Assembly: GCF_003610195.1 (NCBI RefSeq)
Contig: NZ_RAPO01000005.1
Coordinates: 86,056-150,055, forward strand
DNA length: 64,000 bases
Source: Halopiger aswanensis
GTDB taxonomy: Archaea; Halobacteriota; Halobacteria; Halobacteriales; Natrialbaceae
Direction of reading: 5' to 3'
Positions within the stretch are counted from its first letter, which is position 1; the number at the start of each line of letters is the position of its first letter. This document shows positions 10,426 to 18,828 of the stretch, in pieces. The notes beneath the pieces are model-generated. The model saw only the letters and a program-made list of their open reading frames with translations, had not been told where the DNA came from and made no database searches. The translations under genes were made by a program, and so were the position numbers.

Positions 10426-10848
10426 CTACTCGAAGTCGTAACCCCACTCCCGAAGTTGATCTGCGACGTCGTCGATTCGTTCGAGGCCGACGAGCAGCGC
10501 TGCCTCTCGGAGATCGGCCTTCTTGACCGACTCGCCAAGCTCGCCTTCGATATCGGACTTGGCTTGGCGCTGACGATCGAGCGTCGTATCCTGCAAGTGT
10601 AACTGCACAGTTTTCGCGCGACCATCCGTGATACTATCGCGCTCGTAGATCCAGGGGAGGCCACTGCTGTTCGAGTCGCTCTCGTCGCGACCGTCCTGCT
10701 GCTCGATCGCGGGATCGGGCTGCGGATCGACTTCGACTGACGAGCCTATTGACTCGAGTTCGTCAACGTCGTCTTCTCCGGCCTTGTCGTCCTCGGTGCC
10801 AGCACCAAACGGATTATCGCCGCTCGCGCCTTCCTTGAAGCCCGTCAC
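10426..10848 (-). CDS. ParA-associated hypothetical protein
   Basis: 140-residue protein whose start overlaps the parA-like stop by 4 bp, so the two are cotranscribed and translationally coupled. The N-terminal half is very acidic and disordered-looking. The C-terminal half is helical with Lys/Arg patches (TLDRQRQAKSDIEG, KKADLREAALLVGL), which could form a ribbon-helix-helix or short DNA-binding domain. Position and size fit the second component (ParB-like or adaptor) of a plasmid partition system. That role is inferred from context only. Confidence 0.7.
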   Translation of the reverse strand: MTGFKEGASGDNPFGAGTEDDKAGEDDVDELESIGSSVEVDPQPDPAIEQQDGRDESDSNSSGLPWIYERDSITDGRAKTVQLHLQDTTLDRQRQAKSDIEGELGESVKKADLREAALLVGLERIDDVADQLREWGYDFE

Positions 10849-11726
10849 GCCTCGATCACCTCATCGTCTTCCAAGCTACCCGGCTCCGGAGGGTTCGGTG
10901 CCTCGAGACCGACCTGGTTCTCGAGGTAACGAGCGATCTGGTCGAACTGCGCCAGCGTCTCAACTTCGTGGTCACGGATACGTGCGCGATGTTCACGAAC
11001 GTACTCAAAGGCCGAACACTGCTGTTTCCAGCACCCCTCCATCATCGATGTCCGGTCGCCGATCACCTCAGGTGTGGGGAGGTCAATCTCGTCGATCAAC
11101 TCTTCTTGGTCGTTCGTATGCTTGAACCCGTTCGGCACCGCGGCCAGCACACCAATCTCTATGTTCAGCTGGTCACCGAAGTTCGTCGCGAGTTGCTCAA
11201 GGCCCTCAACTGAGGCTCGCCCCTTCGCGGAGGGTTCAACTGGGATCACGAGGTTGCGCGTTGCGTAGATCGCGTTGTAGAGGTGGTCGGACTCGGTAGC
11301 CGGCGGGTCACAGATTAAGACGTCGTACTCCTCGGCGATATTGGCATCGCGAAGGACACGTTGCAGCTGGGCATAGATGTTGTATGAGTCCCCCAAGTCC
11401 TCCGCTTTCCGCTGCTCGCGCTGAAGGTGGCTCGAGAGATCAGAGAGCATGTTGTGTTCCGGGACGATATCAACACCCTCCGCCGTTCGGGCGAGGTCTG
11501 TGAGCGATCCCTTTGGACTGCGGACGATATGGCGCACGATATTGTCAGCGTCACTGTTGGCGCGATCGTCGTCGACGCCGAACAGTCGACTGAGGTCGCC
11601 GTCCTGCGGATCCAGCGGAACGACCAGGACGTCAAGGCCGGCTCGAGCGTGCGCGACAGCCAGATTCGCCGTCAGCGAGGACTTTCCTACGCCGCCTGCT
11701 TCGCTGTAGACCGTATACGAGAGCAT
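10845..11726 (-). CDS. parA: ParA-family partition ATPase
   Basis: ParA/MinD-type P-loop ATPase. Deviant Walker A EAGGVGKSSLTANLAVAHA is close to the N-terminus, followed by VVPLDPQDGDLSRLF and the Walker B-like LICDPPATESD. It drives plasmid segregation by cycling on the nucleoid. The longer frame from 11768 adds 14 residues ahead of MLSYTVYSEAGG; the start at 11726 is preferred because the P-loop then sits where ParA proteins have it. Repeats of TCTTAGAT lie 75-180 bp upstream and are likely its operator or partition site. Confidence 0.88.
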   Translation of the reverse strand: MLSYTVYSEAGGVGKSSLTANLAVAHARAGLDVLVVPLDPQDGDLSRLFGVDDDRANSDADNIVRHIVRSPKGSLTDLARTAEGVDIVPEHNMLSDLSSHLQREQRKAEDLGDSYNIYAQLQRVLRDANIAEEYDVLICDPPATESDHLYNAIYATRNLVIPVEPSAKGRASVEGLEQLATNFGDQLNIEIGVLAAVPNGFKHTNDQEELIDEIDLPTPEVIGDRTSMMEGCWKQQCSAFEYVREHRARIRDHEVETLAQFDQIARYLENQVGLEAPNPPEPGSLEDDEVIEA

Positions 11727-11799
11727 ACTCTCATGGATGAATTTCACCGATAAGTAACTTTGCCACACAAGTTATCTAGGTATGGTATCTGAGAGAGTT

Positions 11800-11903
11800 A
11801 TCTAAGATTCTTAGACCTATATCATAGCCAAGCCTCTTAGATTAGAGTCTTAGATATGTTTCTTAGATCGTGGTCATAGGGTTCTTAGATTAGAGTCTTA
11901 GAT
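11800..11903. promoter_or_regulatory. TCTTAGAT repeat array upstream of parA (candidate parS/operator)
   Basis: Six copies of TCTTAGAT or a one-base variant on the plus strand, at 11809, 11835, 11848, 11861, 11883 and 11896. One inverted copy, ATCTAAGA, is at 11800. Two pairs (11835/11848 and 11883/11896) share the unit TCTTAGATTAGAG with 13-bp spacing. Clustered short iterons directly upstream of a partition ATPase are typical of a centromere-like site or an autoregulatory operator; which of the two cannot be told here. Confidence 0.7.
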
Positions 11904-11983
11904 CAGGAAGTCGAAGCTCGCGAGGTCTGCAAGGAAGCCCGACTCGAGAAGGGCAGTGTCGATCAAGACTTTGATACCTCGAG

Positions 11984-12112
11984 GAACACAACTTCGTCAA
12001 GAAAGAAGTCTCCACGGATCACCCCAGCGCTCTCTATGTACTCACCGATAAGGGACACATCTTCGACCAAAACGAGCTACTCGGCGTTATCCCTCTGGCT
12101 TGGTCTCGATAG
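11984..12112 (+). pseudogene. Remnant of a winged-helix/plasmid regulator
   Basis: One frame reads EHNFVKKEVSTDHPSALYVL then TDKGHIFDQNELLGVI before a stop. That has the feel of the wing and C-terminal helix of a small wHTH regulator, but there is no start and the preceding DNA (11904-11983) is in other frames. Taken as a gene fragment. The rest of 11904-12326 shows no supportable gene apart from one TTAACCAAC element at 12249. Confidence 0.4.
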
Positions 12113-12248
12113 CGTGCTGCACGGCTCACCTCATCGTCGGGAGACCTCATTAGGATCGATCTCGAGCAGGAGGTTGACCTTATTAGCGATCTCACCAGCA
12201 TCAAACTCGAGAATTAGACCGAATGGTTTTCACGGGAGTCAGCAAAAG

Positions 12249-12290
12249 TTAACCAACAAATTGGTGAGACACCCTGATTCTGTTGGTTAA
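12249..12290. repeat. TTAACCAACA inverted-repeat element, copy 1
   Basis: Perfect 10-bp arms TTAACCAACA (12249-12258) and TGTTGGTTAA (12281-12290) separated by 22 bp. The same element occurs at 16530, 17133 and 52855. Here it lies downstream of the PIN gene stop and next to the decayed regulator. Confidence 0.75.
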
Positions 12291-12326
12291 AGCAGATCGT
12301 ACAGGGAACAGAAATTCAAATGATAT

Positions 12327-12824
12327 CTACTTTGGATATTCAACGTACTCAAACTCAATCCGTTCGAGATTGTATCGCTCTCTTCGCTCAGAGAGTTCAT
12401 AGAAATCTTCGTCGTTCGTGAATATTGTTGGATTTGGATTCGAGCATTGTTGGGCTGCCTGAAGTATTGGGACATCTTTGGCCTGAATCTCGAGGACCTC
12501 AGCGAATGCTTGTACCGTCGGATCTGACCGTACTGCACCGAGATCTACGTCACTGACCTCCTGGTAGTTCGGATCTGAAATAAAAGGGTTCGACATCATT
12601 TGCGCAAATCGATCCCGGAGCTCATCGGCTGCTTGTTGATTATCAGAATCGCGCTGGATAGCTTGATCAACCTCTTCGTAAATGTACGGAGTGACAAGCA
12701 CACAGCGCTCGTTATCTATAACCTCTTGAATTCGGGCTTCAGCGTCGGCAGATTTCCGTGTTAAACCGTGGACCCAAACGTTGCTGTCGTAGATATCGAC
12801 TCGAGATTCGAGGGAAAAGCTCAA
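12327..12824 (-). CDS. PIN-domain toxin/ribonuclease
   Basis: 165-aa PIN-domain protein. It has an early Asp in VDIYDSNVWV, a central Glu in YIYEEVDQAI, a conserved Asp in KDVPILQAAQQ and a final acidic pair in TNDEDFYELS, spaced as in VapC-like Mg-dependent RNases. Its start overlaps the stop of a 60-aa gene by 4 bp, the usual toxin-antitoxin arrangement. Likely a VapC-type toxin that cleaves tRNA or rRNA and stabilises the replicon; the target is unknown. Confidence 0.8.
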   Translation of the reverse strand: MSFSLESRVDIYDSNVWVHGLTRKSADAEARIQEVIDNERCVLVTPYIYEEVDQAIQRDSDNQQAADELRDRFAQMMSNPFISDPNYQEVSDVDLGAVRSDPTVQAFAEVLEIQAKDVPILQAAQQCSNPNPTIFTNDEDFYELSERRERYNLERIEFEYVEYPK

Positions 12825-13003
12825 TCGTCTAATTGACCGGCATACCGCTGACTAACAGACTCTGGTTCGTATAGATCTGGAAGCATTTCTTCAATGTTCC
12901 ACTCGGTCTGCTCTGAGAGTTCCTCAGTGGCCTCCCATGCCTCATGGGATGAGATACTAGATTGAGAAGCTTCCATAAGGCGGCGGGCAGATTCGTCTGA
13001 CAT
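12821..13003 (-). CDS. Putative antitoxin of the PIN protein
   Basis: 60 residues, acidic and Ser/Glu-rich, with no clear AbrB or ribbon-helix-helix motif. It is assigned as antitoxin from size, position upstream of the PIN gene and the 4-bp overlap. In haloarchaea such short partners of PIN proteins are common and poorly conserved. Confidence 0.65.
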   Translation of the reverse strand: MSDESARRLMEASQSSISSHEAWEATEELSEQTEWNIEEMLPDLYEPESVSQRYAGQLDD

Positions 13004-13353
13004 ACTGGCTCACCTAGTTAGTTATAGAAATGCACCAGGACCAAATAAGCGTTCTGGACCCATCCTCAAGGCAGTGATGGGCCAGCCATTACATTCACAC
13101 TCCAAGGATCACGCCGTCGTCGAGTGCAACGGTGACCGTTAACACCGACTTGTTCACAGATCGATTCTCGTGGAATCCTCCCCCGAAGAGGCTAGTTTGG
13201 TGATGAACGATGTCAGTGCGACCGTTTCAAAATACTATAGAAAAGTCGCCAGTGACGATGAGTTTAAATCAGAGGTATCGAAGCCCGACAGCAATCGACG
13301 CCGCCGTGCATCGAGGATGCTCAACGGGAGTGTCACGAGAAACTCGACGTAAC
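13004..13353. other. Intergenic region with degraded DNA
   Basis: No supportable gene. Short plus-strand frames starting at 13170 and 13210 lack recognisable domains and are interrupted. They probably belong to the same decaying block as the polB fragment that follows. Confidence 0.4.
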
Positions 13354-13769
13354 CTAATACCAGAGGCGGTTCTCAGCTGTCTCGAGACCGCAATCGAGAA
13401 ACTTCATTCGGGGAAGTAGCGGTGGATCAACTCGTCGAACGGAACCGAGTCTCCAAACTGCTCGAAGAATATACGCAGAACACCCAGAACGTGGCGGCAC
13501 TCAAACGTGCTCGTGATCAGGATCTCGCTGTCCATCCAGGACAGGATATCGAATACGTGGTCGTCGACGACGAAAAGACCTCACGAGAGCGGGTTGCCCT
13601 CGCCCATAAGGAGATCAAGACTTACGACGGCTACTACGAGACACAGCTGATCCGAACTGTTGAGAGTGTGCTATCACCATTTGGTTGGGACCGAAGAAAG
13701 ATCCGTCAAGAACTCAGTGAGACACGACAGATGGACGTGACAGTCTTCACTACGCCCAGCGACGAATAA
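13354..13769 (+). pseudogene. C-terminal remnant of a family B DNA polymerase
   Basis: The last 115 codons (from 13422) match the end of haloarchaeal PolB as I know it: LLEEYTQNTQNVAALKRARD, then HPGQDIEYVVVDDEK and YYETQLIRTVESVLSPFGW. Just upstream, in another frame and behind a TAG at 13417, LIPEAVLSCLETAIEKLHSG continues the same protein. The catalytic domains are absent. This is the tail of a plasmid polB copy lost by deletion, with at least one frameshift. It abuts the origin region. Confidence 0.75.
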
Positions 13770-13791
13770 ACAGCAAAAGAAGACCCACTCC

Positions 13792-14300
13792 CTCCCCCCG
13801 TCATCGATGTGTAAAACCCTGCGGAAGGAGAGGGATTAGAGCAAGAAAATAGCAGCAACAGAAAGAACTGCTGTAAATACGCAGGAGAGATTCTCAGTTG
13901 CCAGAATCCAACCTTATCTTAAGATGGTCTATTGTCTGACGAAGTTTTATGTGGAGGGGGTGAGAAACACATCCGTACTACACCTAATCACGAGGAATGG
14001 AGTAGTTCACTTCGACAAACCGAGTGATTGGTTAGGCAGGCTTTGAAATCGTTGAACCCCGCGAAATTAGCACTCTTATCCCACTTTCACATCGGTATTT
14101 GCATCTCTTCATATTTCCCTATGGGTCTACATCGCCTATTTACACTTCGATGACGGGGGGAGGGGGTTCTATATTTAGAGAGTTTTACATTCAAGGCAAC
14201 AGAGGTAGTCTCCAGTACAGACTCAATATCGATTCTGCTACTAATGGAAATTGAGGCACTTCCTAACCGGACTCGAGTTTACACATCGATGACGGGGGGT
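13792..14300. other. Replication origin, left part: three origin-box-like repeats and AT-rich DNA
   Basis: Three copies of a motif close to TTTACACWTCGATGACGGGG followed by extra Gs. One is inverted at 13792-13815; two are direct, at 14139-14166 and 14278-14300. Between them lies an AT-rich stretch without genes (about 13910-14260). The motif layout (A/T start, central palindromic TCGA, G-run) matches the general form of archaeal origin recognition boxes, and the orc1/cdc6 gene is adjacent. Initiator binding is inferred. Confidence 0.75.
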
Positions 14301-14332
14301 GTGTTCCAAGAGAGTCCTCCGAAGATGTGGCC

Positions 14333-15802
14333 CTACTGGTTGTGGAACTCCCTTAGCTGAGCGCTGACCACTGACTGAAGGAGGTCTTCCTGGTTAGCTA
14401 TCGCTTCCAGACGAGTGTCGTCGACGATCCGATTCATCATCGCTTCCGGATCACTCGTGAATGTAAATTCCATATACATTCCTCTACCTCGTCCTCGACT
14501 CTTTCGAGCCGTCGAGATGAGACCATACGTGGAGAGTTCTTTTACGTACTTGACGTAGGTCTCTCGTGTCATTTGGTCAGCATCGATCTGGTCGGTAACC
14601 CATTGATAAACTTTGAAGCCGACTGGACTCGGAACCGAACTTCCAGACCTATTGGAGAAGTGGGCGACGGAGGCGGTCGCGTACAGGGAGATCTTTTTCT
14701 GGGTTGTCAACCCCTCTATTAACTTCAGTGAGCGATCCTTGTCGATTTCTTCTTGGGACTCACGGACGTGCTTTTCGCGGACTTTCTCGTCACCACGTTC
14801 GTCCGCGAGATCACCAGCACCGCGAAATAGGTCGATCGCCTTTCGTGCGTCTCCGTGGCTTTGTGCTGCGAATGCCGATACGAGTGGTATCACGTCGTCA
14901 GTCAAGGCATCAGGCCGGAAGGCATCGCGACGGTTCTCGAGTATCTGACGGAGCTGGTTCGCGTCATAATCTGGAAAGTAGACGTCCCGGGGATTGAACG
15001 AACTCTCAGCACGACCATCGATATCTTCCATGAATTTGGGATCGTTCGTTAGTGCCGCGACCGATACTTGCCCCTCGATTTCGTTCGTATTACTCGCTCG
15101 CGACAGCTGATAGAGCAGTTTCGAGTAGGCAGGTTCGTCGTTTGCCCGTCGTCCAACCAAGAGGTCAATCTCGTCCAGGATGAAAATAACCGAGTCGTAG
15201 TGCTCGTTGATGAGTTCGTATAAGCGTCGATATTTTTTCTTCGTCGACACGCCGGTTTCTGGGACACCGACCTCTGCGTCGACGTCGTTTGCGACGGTTT
15301 GGACGAGTTCAAAGACGGCTTGATCGAGAGTGTTGATCGGCTGGCAATTAATATCAACAACCCCGAAACGTTCGCCCTTGGATTGGCAGAGATCGACGAT
15401 CTGTTGAGTGACCGCTCCGATGATGAGTGATTTCCCCGTTCCGGCAGGACCGTAGAGCAGCATATTCGGGGGACGATTTCCTTGGAGTGTGGGTTTCAGA
15501 TACGAGACAACAGCTTCGAGTTGGTCATCACGGCCGACGATTCGCTCCTCATCGATAATCGTGTCTGGCTCGACGAGATCTCGGTTGACAAAAACCGATG
15601 TTTCCCCCTCGTCGTCCAGCATATCCCGAATCGATCGCTGAGTACTACCTTTAGACGCTCCTCGGTCTTGTCCGGAAACCGCGTCCTCTGCGCCATTTTC
15701 TCTACCAGCTTCTACGTGTTCTGCGTCACTCGAGGAAGTTCTGGAAGGAGGTCCTTCTTCGAGGGTAGATTGGTCCATCCCATCCTGATCACTACCGACC
15801 AT
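14333..15802 (-). CDS. orc1: Orc1/Cdc6 replication initiator
   Basis: AAA+ origin-binding protein. It has Walker A YGPAGTGKSLI, Walker B FILDEIDLL, sensor-1 AALTND, an arginine/sensor-2 segment GDARKAIDLFRGA and a C-terminal winged helix (KVYQWVTDQ to RGRGRGMYMEFTF). It binds the flanking repeats and loads MCM. A Ser/Glu-rich, low-complexity N-terminal extension of 70 residues or more precedes the core. The frame is open to a GTG at 15838, but that GTG lies inside a GGAGGTGA stretch; ATG at 15802 or 15778 is more likely. Plasmid-type copy with its own origin. Confidence 0.93.
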   Translation of the reverse strand: MVGSDQDGMDQSTLEEGPPSRTSSSDAEHVEAGRENGAEDAVSGQDRGASKGSTQRSIRDMLDDEGETSVFVNRDLVEPDTIIDEERIVGRDDQLEAVVSYLKPTLQGNRPPNMLLYGPAGTGKSLIIGAVTQQIVDLCQSKGERFGVVDINCQPINTLDQAVFELVQTVANDVDAEVGVPETGVSTKKKYRRLYELINEHYDSVIFILDEIDLLVGRRANDEPAYSKLLYQLSRASNTNEIEGQVSVAALTNDPKFMEDIDGRAESSFNPRDVYFPDYDANQLRQILENRRDAFRPDALTDDVIPLVSAFAAQSHGDARKAIDLFRGAGDLADERGDEKVREKHVRESQEEIDKDRSLKLIEGLTTQKKISLYATASVAHFSNRSGSSVPSPVGFKVYQWVTDQIDADQMTRETYVKYVKELSTYGLISTARKSRGRGRGMYMEFTFTSDPEAMMNRIVDDTRLEAIANQEDLLQSVVSAQLREFHNQ

Positions 15803-15941
15803 ACGCTTGCTGTATGCCGAGGCGTTAAAAAGATTCACCTCCTTCGATGTTTATCCATGCGGTCTAGACAATCTATACTCGGTATTCGGCTGATCTCTGA
15901 TTCCCATGTTGGAACCGACACCGAAGTATATCCAATGAGGG

Positions 15942-16172
15942 TCTCCCCGTCATCGATGTGTAACGAGAATTTCCGCACCTTCCTGCGATTTTATTATATA
16001 GTTTACATAAGTAATTTTCTCTCCCCCTCATCGAAGTGTAACCGGTACGGCCGACACCCCGCCATCGAAGTGTAATCGGGTGACCCCTCCCCCCGACATC
16101 GATGTGAAAACGACCATCGGGTTCTAAGCTTTGCCGGCCAGCTACTAGTTTACACTTCGAACACGGGGGGAC
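15942..16172. other. Replication origin, right part: five origin-box-like repeats around an AT-rich stretch
   Basis: Five further copies of the repeat lie upstream of orc1/cdc6. Inverted copies are at 15943-15963, 16020-16042, 16056-16075 and 16086-16111; a direct copy is at 16149-16171. Between the first two is an AT-rich segment (about 15983-16019, containing TTTTATTATATAG), a good candidate DNA unwinding element. The outermost two repeats face each other. This side, rather than the left, is the better candidate for the actual start point of replication. Confidence 0.8.
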
Positions 16173-16189
16173 CGAGAGTAGCTGTCCTT

Positions 16190-16513
16190 CTAATCGTCCG
16201 AGTTGACAGGGCCTTTGTACTTGGATCGGATTTTCTTTCCCTCCCGCCACTGCCAGTAGTAGTAACGGTTGTCGTTGATTTCCTTGATCGTGATCGTAGC
16301 CTTCGCCGGAACATCGTCAGGGAGATCATCTGATCGTTCCTCGACGTCGATCTCGTCTGACTCCTCCTCGAGGCGGGTCTCGCGCTCTTTGTACTCAGCC
16401 AACTCTTCGGCGTATTGGGCAATATGTTGGAGCCGTTCGGGAGTGGACTCGTTGAGGGTGTTGACCAGATCCGTCGGGATGTCCGTCGGCGGGGTCGGTG
16501 GTTCGTAGGACAT
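16190..16513 (-). CDS. DUF6788-like haloarchaeal plasmid protein
   Basis: 107 residues: a Pro/Thr-rich start, a helical Glu-rich middle (ERLQHIAQYAEELAEYKERE), and a C-terminal basic/aromatic motif NDNRYYYWQWREGKKIRSKY. The last motif resembles the short DNA-binding-like segment of DUF6788 proteins found on haloarchaeal plasmids. Family assignment is from memory. A TTAACCAACA inverted repeat sits 17-57 bp upstream of the start, where an operator would be. Confidence 0.75.
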   Translation of the reverse strand: MSYEPPTPPTDIPTDLVNTLNESTPERLQHIAQYAEELAEYKERETRLEEESDEIDVEERSDDLPDDVPAKATITIKEINDNRYYYWQWREGKKIRSKYKGPVNSDD

Positions 16514-16529
16514 CAGCTACTGCCTCGTG

Positions 16530-16570
16530 TTAACCAACACGGGACACCGATCAATAATTTTGTTGGTTAA
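16530..16570. repeat. TTAACCAACA inverted-repeat element, copy 2
   Basis: Arms at 16530-16539 and 16561-16570 with a 21-bp spacer. It lies between the start of the DUF6788-like gene and a divergent decayed regulator, so it overlaps the promoter of the former. Together with the following 170 bp it is duplicated at 52855-53030. Confidence 0.8.
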
Positions 16571-16601
16571 GTCGGTGGTGGTGATCCAGTCTCTGCTATC
16601 T

Positions 16602-16649
16602 GTAACACCACTCGAAACTGACCTATAGACAGGTTTCGTACTATGTTAC
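16602..16649. promoter_or_regulatory. 48-bp palindromic promoter/operator
   Basis: Imperfect palindrome with outer arms GTAAC/GTTAC and inner arms CTCGAAAC/GTTTCG around an AT-rich centre that could hold a TATA box. An equally long version lies at 52927-52974. The next codons on the plus strand read V-L-R-R-I, the start of a winged-helix gene in both places, so this is probably an autoregulated promoter. Confidence 0.6.
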
Positions 16650-16652
16650 ACT

Positions 16653-16760
16653 GTGCTCCGGAGGATCTAACTCGAGGTACTCGCTGCCGTCGAACGCGGT
16701 TACACGGTCTCCAAGCTCGCGACGAAGCTTGACCACAGCGAGAGTGACCTACCTCGCCGG
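16653..16760 (+). pseudogene. Decayed winged-helix regulator
   Basis: From a GTG at 16653 the frame reads VLRRI, then a TAA, then LEVLAAVERGYTVSKLATKL followed by DHSES, a helix-turn-helix sequence, before it becomes nonsense. The in-frame stop at the sixth codon and the loss of the second half mark it as a pseudogene. A second decayed copy is at 52978. Confidence 0.55.
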
Positions 16761-16986
16761 CGTTGCCGAAAAAGAACCGAGTGACTTCCTCGTCGAACAG
16801 GGGCTCCTCGTCGGCACGACGGAGTTCTTCGCGAAGAGCCACGTCCTCAGGCGGGAGCACGAGGACGAAGAACATCCCTTCGACTGGATGCAGGACGGCG
16901 TCTTCGAGCTATTCGACCGGGAGGGACGCCTCTATCGCTGGCAGACCGAGGAGGACCTCGTCAACGTGACAGAAGACCTCCCGTGA
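16729..16986 (+). CDS. Hypothetical protein, possibly a gene fragment
   Basis: 85-codon frame with a TTG start that overlaps the decayed regulator. From about residue 14 the sequence is acidic and protein-like (EPSDFLVEQGLLVGTTEFFA, then EHPFDWMQDGVFELFDREG). It is probably the surviving C-terminal part of a larger haloarchaeal plasmid protein. No domain recognised. Between it and 17133 only a 24-codon minus-strand frame (17012-17086) is seen, itself preceded by the hairpin leader discussed in the findings. Confidence 0.4.
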   Translation: MTTARVTYLAGVAEKEPSDFLVEQGLLVGTTEFFAKSHVLRREHEDEEHPFDWMQDGVFELFDREGRLYRWQTEEDLVNVTEDLP

Positions 16987-17132
16987 CGGCGGGGGACCGC
17001 GACTGCCTGTGTTAACTGACCTGGTCGTGCTGCTCCGCAACGTGTTCGGCTTTCTCAAGGACCGTCGTGAGACAGCGGTCAGTCATCAATCGACGAAGAT
17101 GTGCCTCGGCCCCTCAACGGGCGCAGAAAAAC

Positions 17133-17174
17133 TTAACCAACAGATCGGAAGGAACCCATCACCTCGTTGGTTAA
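17133..17174. repeat. TTAACCAAC inverted-repeat element, copy 3
   Basis: Arms TTAACCAAC (17133-17141) and GTTGGTTAA (17166-17174) with a 24-bp spacer, ending 5 bp from the stop of the ArdC-like gene. Confidence 0.75.
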
Positions 17175-17179
17175 CTGAG

Positions 17180-18115
17180 TTAGGACGAGGATCCGTCCTC
17201 GAGAACGTCGATGAGCTCCTCCGCCGTTCGACTAATCCGTTCGAGGCGCTCGCGGACGACCTCGGGATCGTCCGACTCCCACGCAGCGAGGTAGAACGCT
17301 GACCCGCTGGTGTCGAGCCCGCAGTACCGCCCGACGACGTAGGCGACCGCCTCGGCCTCGAGTTCGCGTTTCGACCGTTCTGTTTCGTCGTCGACGTCGA
17401 AGTGTAGCAAGGCATGGGCGTACTCATGGATCAGCGTTCGGGCGAGATCGGCATTGTTCTCTCGGTCACGAATCTCGACGCGCGGTTGCATATCAATGAG
17501 GCTGCGCTGCTTGCAGACACCCCTCGCCTCACCGTGGGCCCACTCTTCCTCTGGAAGGATCCGAACCGTCACGCCGAGTTCGTCAGCGGCGTCGATCAGC
17601 TGTGGAACGAGATTGCCGGCGTCCCCAGTCGCTTCTGTCTCGAGGTCAGGAAGTGGCTCCCCCTTGGTTTGGGAGATGTCGAATACGGGAGCAGGCTTGA
17701 ATCCGACGAGCCCTCTTGACCACTCTTCAGGCGGTGTCTCGTCGTAGTCGCAGTCACTGTCCTCGTGGTAGCTGGGCGAATTCTCGCATTCCGGGCACTG
17801 CTTGGTGATGATCGGTGCCCAGATCCAGATAGCCTGTTCGCCTTCCTGGACGTGATGGTCGAACTCTTCCTGCCACGTTCGGTAGCCCGCAACGCGAGTC
17901 GCGTCGGGATACTGGAGTTTGATCAGGAGCGTATTCCGATGGGAATAGTCGTGGAAGCGACTCTGGACCTCGAGCCACTCCTGGAACTCCGCGCTGGCCT
18001 GCGCATCGTCGACGCTGTCGACGAGGTCATCGATCCATGCTTCGATGGTACTGTTCATCTCCTCGTGTCGCGTGTCGGTTTCCTCAAACAAGACCGACGA
18101 GTCACTGGCTCTCAT
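17180..18115 (-). CDS. ArdC-like antirestriction protein with M78 metallopeptidase domain
   Basis: The N-terminal half (about 20-130) resembles the ArdC ssDNA-binding domain (FHDYSHRNTLLIKLQYP, AGYRTWQEE) and includes a CPEC pair. The C-terminal half carries the zinc motif HEYAH (residues 231-235) with a downstream Glu in ELEAEAVAYVV, as in ImmA/IrrE peptidases. ArdC proteins protect incoming plasmid DNA from restriction; the peptidase may cleave regulators. A second copy at 47846-48337 has lost the catalytic part. A GC hairpin followed by an A-run (18168-18192) lies upstream of the start. Confidence 0.85.
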   Translation of the reverse strand: MRASDSSVLFEETDTRHEEMNSTIEAWIDDLVDSVDDAQASAEFQEWLEVQSRFHDYSHRNTLLIKLQYPDATRVAGYRTWQEEFDHHVQEGEQAIWIWAPIITKQCPECENSPSYHEDSDCDYDETPPEEWSRGLVGFKPAPVFDISQTKGEPLPDLETEATGDAGNLVPQLIDAADELGVTVRILPEEEWAHGEARGVCKQRSLIDMQPRVEIRDRENNADLARTLIHEYAHALLHFDVDDETERSKRELEAEAVAYVVGRYCGLDTSGSAFYLAAWESDDPEVVRERLERISRTAEELIDVLEDGSSS

Positions 18116-18204
18116 CATAATTCATCGACTCGAGTTCACAGCGAGTGCATCAGTTCAGAACGCGCTGCACCCCTTTGGGGCGCACAAAAAACTCACGTCG
18201 ACGG

Positions 18205-18335
18205 TTACGGAGTTCGTGTCTCGTCAGCGAAGCCAACCGAAACAAGGTAGTCGAGGAACTCGTCAAACTGCTCGACGTCACTCGAAGTATCGGTTGGCGA
18301 GGTGGCGGGTCTACCCGATGGCCCATCAGAAGGCT
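18205..18335 (-). pseudogene. Remnant of the gene found intact at 48425-48772
   Basis: On the minus strand the last 26 codons read SSDVEQFDEFLDYLVSVGFA, nearly the same as the end of the 118-aa protein at 48425 (SDVERFDEFLEYLVTVGFA). The stretch before it is frameshifted and has a stop. Both loci sit directly upstream of an ArdC-like gene, so a two-gene module was duplicated and each copy lost a different member. Confidence 0.65.
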
Positions 18336-18477
18336 AGATCAGTTTCTACCCTCGGTAGATGCGCTCGAGAGTAACAACGGTTAGGCGCAGTCGACAACTG
18401 GCATCTGCTATATAACTGACCCGGTGAACATCTTGGGGGCGCATGGTACCTGCCCGGCGCACGTTCTCTAGAGTGTC

Positions 18478-18828
18478 ATGTCGAAACATGCATTCATACT
18501 CCTGTCCCATCCGGAGTATCCCGGCAAGTTCGCCAACCCGCTGACCTACGCCATACAGCTCGACGACGCTGGCCACAACGTTGATGTGTACTTCGACGGG
18601 GAAGCCACGTACTGGTTCGACGGTCTCGAGGAGCGGCCCCAGCCCGCGCTGGACGCCTACACCCGTGCGAAAGACCGTGCTCTCATCGCGGGCGTCTGCG
18701 ATCATTGCGCCTCGTTCAAGGGCGTCGCGGAGGCCGTCGAAGCCGAGGGGTTCGAGATCGAAGGGACTGAACACGCGCCGGACGTGGCTGGGTTAGTCGA
18801 CGAGGGGTACGAAATTCACACGGTGTAA
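18478..18828 (+). CDS. DsrE/DsrF-like sulfur-relay family protein
   Basis: 116-aa protein of the DsrE fold: beta-strand KHAFILLSHPE, then NPLTYAIQLDDAGHNVDVYFDGEA, and the loop GVCDHCASFKGVAEAVEA with two Cys that could carry persulfide. DsrE proteins pass sulfur or act in redox sensing; the partner is unknown. It has its own TATA-like box (CTATATAAC near 18408). The 3' end overlaps the convergent RLI-like gene by 13 bp. Confidence 0.8.
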   Translation: MSKHAFILLSHPEYPGKFANPLTYAIQLDDAGHNVDVYFDGEATYWFDGLEERPQPALDAYTRAKDRALIAGVCDHCASFKGVAEAVEAEGFEIEGTEHAPDVAGLVDEGYEIHTV

